From Saprospiraceae bacterium (GTDB lineage Bacteria > Bacteroidota > Bacteroidia > Chitinophagales > Saprospiraceae), in NCBI GenBank assembly GCA_016715245.1, contig JADKAS010000001.1:62001-126000 (forward strand): DNA of 64,000 nucleotides, read 5' to 3'. The position numbers and the translations under genes were made by a program. Each line of letters opens with the position of its first letter. Positions within the stretch are counted from its first letter, which is position 1. Shown here piece by piece: positions 61,980-64,000 of the stretch. The notes under the pieces were generated by a model. The model worked only from the letters and a program-made list of their open reading frames with translations. It ran no database searches and had not been told where the DNA came from.

Positions 61980-63356
61980 ATGGGTATTCAACAACTTGTA
62001 TTCCTTGTGGTATCAGCGGCCGTTTTTTTTATCGCATTTAAAAAATACAAACAGATATATAGAAACATTTTTTTAGGGAAACCACAAATCATCAGTGATC
62101 ATAAAAATGAACGTTGGAAAAATGTGATTTTAGTTGCGTTCGGGCAAAAAAAAATGTTTAAAAACTTTATTCCTGCCATTTTCCACCTTTTTATTTATGT
62201 TGCTTTTTTACTTACTCAGATTGAACTGATCGAAATATTACTGGACGGAATTTTAGGAAAACACAGAATATTTGCAGAAATGTTGGGTGGATTTTATACC
62301 TTTTTATTAAATAGCATAGAAGTACTTTCTTTGCTCGCACTGGTGGCCACCTTTGTGTTTTTATACAGAAGGAATTTACTGAAAATACCAAGATTTGTTA
62401 AATCCGAATTGAATGGATGGCCAAAGCTTGATGCAAATTTAATTTTGATTGGTGAAATATTTTTAGTGACCGGAATATTTTTAATGAACAGTTCCGATGG
62501 GCTATTACAAAAAATGGACACTTCTCACTATCCCTTCACCGGAGACCTGGTCATAAGTTCAGTTGCTGGATCTTTATTTTTATCTGACCTTGATATAAAT
62601 ACCCTTCAAATGCTGGAACGGACAGGTTGGTGGTTGCATCTTTTTGTTGTATATGGCTTTATTCTCTACCTTCCATATTCCAAACATTTTCACGTGTTTT
62701 TGGCCTTTCCCAATGTATATTTTTCCCGCCTCGAGCCGAGAGGAGAAATGGAAAATATGCCTGCCATTATGAATGAGGTCAAGGGAATGTTTGGTTTACC
62801 TGTTGAAACAACTCAAGATGGCCAAGGTGATGTAAATATGGATTTTGGAGCGAAGGACGTTTTTGATTTTTCATGGAAAACTATTTTGGATGCCTATTCC
62901 TGTACGGAATGCGGCAGGTGTACGGCGGTTTGTCCTGCTAATCTTACGGGTAAAAAACTTTCACCAAGAAAAATTCTTATGGATATAAGAGACAGGGCTA
63001 CTGAAATTGGTGACAATATAGATTCGGGTAAAAAGGAGTTTTTTTCTGAGGGGGAAAATACCGGCGATCCAGAATATTTCAGGAAAAATTACAACGATGG
63101 AAAAAATCTTTTTTCTTATATATCAAGGGAAGAGATTCATGCCTGTACGACATGTAATGCTTGTGTAGAAGCATGCCCGGTATTGATAAATCCCCTCGAA
63201 CCGATTCTTGAACTGAGAAGATATGAAATATTGAGTGAGTCAGCAGGTCCGCCGGACTGGGTTCCCATGTTTACAGCTATGGAAAATGGTGGATGTGTCT
63301 GGCAAATGCCGGAAGAAAGAGAAAAATGGAGAACGGAAATAGGTTCCCCTTCATAA
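61980..63356 (+). CDS. Membrane-bound Fe-S oxidoreductase, HdrC/NarI-like
   Basis: A 458-residue protein. I use ATG 61980 (MGIQQLVFLVV), since the frame from TTG 61974 adds only two residues. N-terminal half: five or so helices, with an NarI/HdrE-like arrangement (FIPAIFHLFIYVAFLLTQIE, WWLHLFVVYGFILYLPYSKH) and His residues that may hold heme b. C-terminal half: two [4Fe-4S] ferredoxin motifs, CTECGRCTAVCPAN and CTTCNACVEACPVLINP, with an acidic stretch between. It is followed 22 bases later by a gene for a CCG-domain protein. The pair resembles a heterodisulfide-reductase-like electron-transfer module; in Bacteroidota the partner and substrate are not established. Confidence 0.85.
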   Translation: MGIQQLVFLVVSAAVFFIAFKKYKQIYRNIFLGKPQIISDHKNERWKNVILVAFGQKKMFKNFIPAIFHLFIYVAFLLTQIELIEILLDGILGKHRIFAEMLGGFYTFLLNSIEVLSLLALVATFVFLYRRNLLKIPRFVKSELNGWPKLDANLILIGEIFLVTGIFLMNSSDGLLQKMDTSHYPFTGDLVISSVAGSLFLSDLDINTLQMLERTGWWLHLFVVYGFILYLPYSKHFHVFLAFPNVYFSRLEPRGEMENMPAIMNEVKGMFGLPVETTQDGQGDVNMDFGAKDVFDFSWKTILDAYSCTECGRCTAVCPANLTGKKLSPRKILMDIRDRATEIGDNIDSGKKEFFSEGENTGDPEYFRKNYNDGKNLFSYISREEIHACTTCNACVEACPVLINPLEPILELRRYEILSESAGPPDWVPMFTAMENGGCVWQMPEEREKWRTEIGSPS

Positions 63357-63378
63357 TTTTATAGTAAACAATAGCGTT

Positions 63379-64000
63379 ATGAAAATTTATACCATGGCCG
63401 AAGCAACGGCAGAAGGTTTTGTTCCTGAAATTTTATTTTGGGTAGGTTGTTCTGGTAGTTTCGATGCCAGGGCTCAGAAAGTAACCAAAACATTTGCTGA
63501 ATTATTAATCAAATGTAAAATACCTTTTGCGATATTGGGCAACGAAGAACAATGTACCGGCGATCCTGCACGCCGGGCTGGAAATGAGTTTGTTTTTCAA
63601 ATGCTGGCTCTTCAGAATATTCAGACATTAAATATGTATGGTGTCACTAAAATCGTGACGGCATGTCCCCACTGTTTTAATACCTTGAAAAATGAATATC
63701 CTGCCCTTGGCGGAAATTATGAGGTGGTTCATCACACTACTTTTTTACAAAGCCTTTTTAATGAAGGTAAGTTACAGGTCAAAGGCGGAAGCTTTAAAGG
63801 TAAAAAAATCACCTACCATGATTCTTGTTATTTGGGCAGAATAAACGGTATTTATGAAGCGCCAAGACAATTATTGGAAGCACTTGAAGTTGATTTGATA
63901 GAAATGAAAAGGTGTAAAACAAACGGACTTTGTTGCGGGGCAGGTGGAGCACAAATGTTTAAGGAAGATGAACCCGGTCAAAAGAGAATAAATGTCGAGA
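63379..64000 (+). CDS. CCG-domain (HdrB-like) Fe-S protein, partial at right edge
   Basis: Starts at ATG 63379 (MKIYTMAEATAEGFVPEILF) and stays open for 207 codons to the end of the window, so the 3' end is missing. Two cysteine-rich CCG-type domains: EILFWVGCSGSFDARAQK with NEEQCTGDPARR and TACPHCFNTLKNEYP, then the second copy with YHDSCYLGRINGIYEAPRQ, and CKTNGLCCGAGGAQMF near the edge. This is the cysteine pattern of HdrB/GlpC/LldE-like proteins, which bind a noncubane [4Fe-4S] cluster. It would take electrons from the Fe-S protein encoded just upstream. Confidence 0.88.
   Translation, partial: MKIYTMAEATAEGFVPEILFWVGCSGSFDARAQKVTKTFAELLIKCKIPFAILGNEEQCTGDPARRAGNEFVFQMLALQNIQTLNMYGVTKIVTACPHCFNTLKNEYPALGGNYEVVHHTTFLQSLFNEGKLQVKGGSFKGKKITYHDSCYLGRINGIYEAPRQLLEALEVDLIEMKRCKTNGLCCGAGGAQMFKEDEPGQKRINVE

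Noticed and set aside
1..64000. CRISPR arrays, tRNA and rRNA genes
   Set aside because: I scanned the intergenic stretches by eye and saw no regularly spaced direct repeats with spacers and no tRNA T-arm signatures; a covariance-model search could still find something I missed.

Overview
The window looks like a chromosomal segment of a member of the Bacteroidota, most likely from the Saprospiria/Chitinophagia side (lineage is inference). Three things point there. Promoters follow the Bacteroidota form TTG-N19-TAnnTTTG, for example before pdhA and the Lrp gene. A glycoside hydrolase is followed by a type IX secretion sorting domain. A complete Alternative Complex III locus (actABCDEF) runs directly into cytochrome c oxidase genes. 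The sequence is AT-rich. I saw no rRNA, tRNA or CRISPR array.

Layout. Positions 1-6.5 kb are accessory: a cupin/membrane-protein operon divergent from a TetR regulator with palindromic operators, a cysteine-free sulfite-oxidase-fold protein, a broken IS1380-type element with intact 19-bp inverted repeats, and a secreted GH16 glucanase whose sorting domain sits in another frame. Positions 6.8-18 kb hold a Na+/amino acid symporter, a membrane-anchored protein with two EGIGPK repeats, an OmpA pseudogene, fructose-1,6-bisphosphatase, a secreted esterase, uridine kinase, a nucleoside transporter and a VWA/MoxR-ATPase pair. Positions 17.7-20.5 kb are a rearranged patch in which the 3' end of the MoxR gene occurs three times and brackets three toxin-antitoxin modules, two of them broken. 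Positions 20.7-30.5 kb hold rlhA, a DUF2911 protein, a peroxiredoxin, the N-degron pair clpS-aat, three carotenoid genes (crtA, crtD-like, cruF) and a porin.

Positions 30.8-48.3 kb are the respiratory core on one strand: actA-F, cytochrome oxidase subunit II, subunit I, heme O synthase, two subunit III proteins and subunit IV, then small assembly-type genes and a polyprenyl diphosphate synthase probably serving the menaquinone tail. Electrons would pass from menaquinol through ACIII and its c hemes to the CuA site of subunit II. Subunit II carries a C-terminal OmpA-type peptidoglycan-binding domain on the periplasmic side, which would tether the oxidase to the cell wall; this is the most unusual item in the window. 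Positions 48.3-64 kb are mostly housekeeping: a DUF5916 outer-membrane protein, hflX, pdhA, pyrG, a SpoU methyltransferase, DinB and pentapeptide proteins, a beta-helix lipoprotein, ornithine aminotransferase with a divergent Lrp regulator, a PyrR-like phosphoribosyltransferase, and two Fe-S oxidoreductase genes, the last running off the end.

A recurring oddity is single-base damage to otherwise good genes: frameshifts in the GH16 gene, rlhA, pdhA and ompA, an in-frame amber in actA and an in-frame TGA in a YoeB toxin gene. Because several of these are core genes, base-calling or assembly errors are a serious alternative to real decay.
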